Below the pieces are notes generated by a model. It saw nothing but the letters and a program-made list of their open reading frames with translations, was not told where the DNA came from and ran no database searches. Of a DNA stretch of 5,569 nucleotides, positions 5,422-5,569 are shown piece by piece (within the stretch, counting starts at the first letter, position 1; every line of letters begins with the position of its first letter). This stretch comes from Methanosarcinaceae archaeon (GTDB lineage Archaea; Halobacteriota; Methanosarcinia; Methanosarcinales; Methanosarcinaceae): positions 1-5,569 of the forward strand of contig JAFGOO010000181.1 of the NCBI GenBank assembly GCA_016926455.1, written 5' to 3'. The translations under genes and the position numbers were made by a program.

Positions 5422-5468
5422 TTAAGCCGAGAAGTCCCCTTTCGTAAGATGGGGGATGAGAGGCTTAA
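5422..5468 (+). other. Left-end hairpin with GTAA tetraloop and tandem G-A internal loop
   Basis: The outer stem TTAAGCC/GGCTTAA (5422-5428 with 5462-5468) is seven perfect pairs. Inside, GAGA (5429-5432) faces GAGA (5458-5461), which could form four tandem G-A pairs. The inner stem TCCCCTTTC/GATGGGGGA (5435-5443 with 5448-5456) has one T-T mismatch and one G-T pair, and is capped by GTAA (5444-5447), a GNRA tetraloop. As DNA it is a good candidate for the transposase recognition hairpin. As RNA it would be unusually well ordered. Confidence 0.5.
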
Positions 5469-5510
5469 TATCCCAACACAATATTAGTATGTTCTCTATT
5501 TTATACAAAA

Positions 5511-5520
5511 AAATATATAT
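5511..5520 (+). promoter_or_regulatory. TATA-like sequence of the right-hand tnpB
   Basis: AAATATATAT is centred 27 bases before the ATG at 5543, and no Shine-Dalgarno sequence precedes that ATG. A leaderless transcript is the simplest reading. Confidence 0.35.
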
Positions 5521-5542
5521 TGTTAAAACATAATGTCTACTA

Positions 5543-5569
5543 ATGCTTAAAGCCTACAAATACCGTTTA
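5543..5569 (+). CDS. tnpB: tnpB, first nine codons only, runs off right edge
   Basis: ATG at 5543 opens MLKAYKYRL, a very common beginning of TnpB/OrfB proteins of IS200/IS605 elements (pattern M-x-K-A-Y-K-Y-R-x-Y-P). TnpB is an RNA-guided RuvC-type nuclease and the likely ancestor of Cas12; whether this copy is intact cannot be judged from nine codons. The match is short, but the left-end hairpin upstream and the fitting spacing support it. The first codon could also lie elsewhere if translation is not leaderless. Confidence 0.6.

Larger units (their letters stand above)
5422..5569 (+). mobile_element. IS200/IS605-type (TnpB-bearing) element, left end, runs off right edge
   Basis: A structured left end (5422-5468) is followed 75 bases later by the start of tnpB. 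The arrangement parallels the element at the left edge: AGAA, a C-rich/G-rich hairpin, GATGA, then 87 bases from hairpin to tnpB start (93 in the other element). The nucleotide sequence outside these short matches differs, so this is a different subgroup. The exact boundary is unclear; by analogy it should lie about 5400-5425, but no TTAC is present there, so its target site may differ. Confidence 0.6.

Noticed and set aside
5384..5425. Short plus-strand open frame beginning MERSRVGTS
   Set aside because: It is 13 codons long, ends in the left-end hairpin, and shows no recognisable match. It could be debris of an older element end, but I cannot support it.
1..5569. CRISPR array, tRNA or rRNA
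   Set aside because: I found no regularly spaced direct repeats, no tRNA cloverleaf with a CCA-type acceptor and T-arm, and no rRNA segments. The 58-base spaced pair near 5362/5420 is a single pair, not an array.

Overview
The window looks like a chromosomal segment of a methanogen-type euryarchaeon, most likely Methanosarcinales or a related ANME/Methanoperedens-like lineage. The reasons are the archaeal-style promoters (TATA boxes about 25 bases before start codons, little or no leader), the archaeal form of aspartate kinase with two C-terminal ACT domains, and the mix of TnpB-bearing IS200/IS605 elements, IS5-like transposase and group II intron reverse transcriptase remnants that is common in that group. 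The lineage call is an inference; no rRNA or other marker is present.

Layout. (1) 1-356, minus strand: the left end and decayed N-terminus of a tnpB gene from an IS200/IS605-type element that leaves the window on the left. Its left-end hairpin lies just after a TTAC site, 14 bases past the stop codon of the next gene. (2) 375-1427, minus: a 350-residue cysteine-rich, SAM-dependent methyltransferase-like protein of unknown target. (3) 1470-2036, plus: a 188-residue protein with a possible glutamine-amidotransferase-like (ThuA-like) fold. These two genes diverge from a 42-base gap holding one nearly symmetric TATA box. (4) 2037-2419: no intact gene. This is a mosaic of mobile-element debris: the first 18 codons of an IS5-like transposase, cut exactly after TTAC by a second IS605-type left end, which is joined to the N-terminus of a group II intron reverse transcriptase. 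(5) 2420-5131, minus: a tight three-gene operon read from the right: lysC (aspartate kinase), purM (AIR synthetase, TTG start overlapping the lysC stop by 4 bases) and a 95-residue protein of unknown function. (6) 5132-5542: the lysC promoter region with a 7+7 inverted repeat, then the structured left end of a third IS605/TnpB element. (7) 5543-5569, plus: the first nine codons of its tnpB, running off the right edge.

The operon joins the first step of aspartate-family amino acid synthesis to the fifth step of purine synthesis. The rest of the window is shaped by three IS200/IS605-type left ends. Two of them share a 14-base identical block and the TTAC junction, and they point outward from the methyltransferase/amidotransferase-like gene pair. 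The least explained items are that pair of genes, the 95-residue protein, the nested transposon junctions and the well-folded RNA-like hairpin near the right edge.
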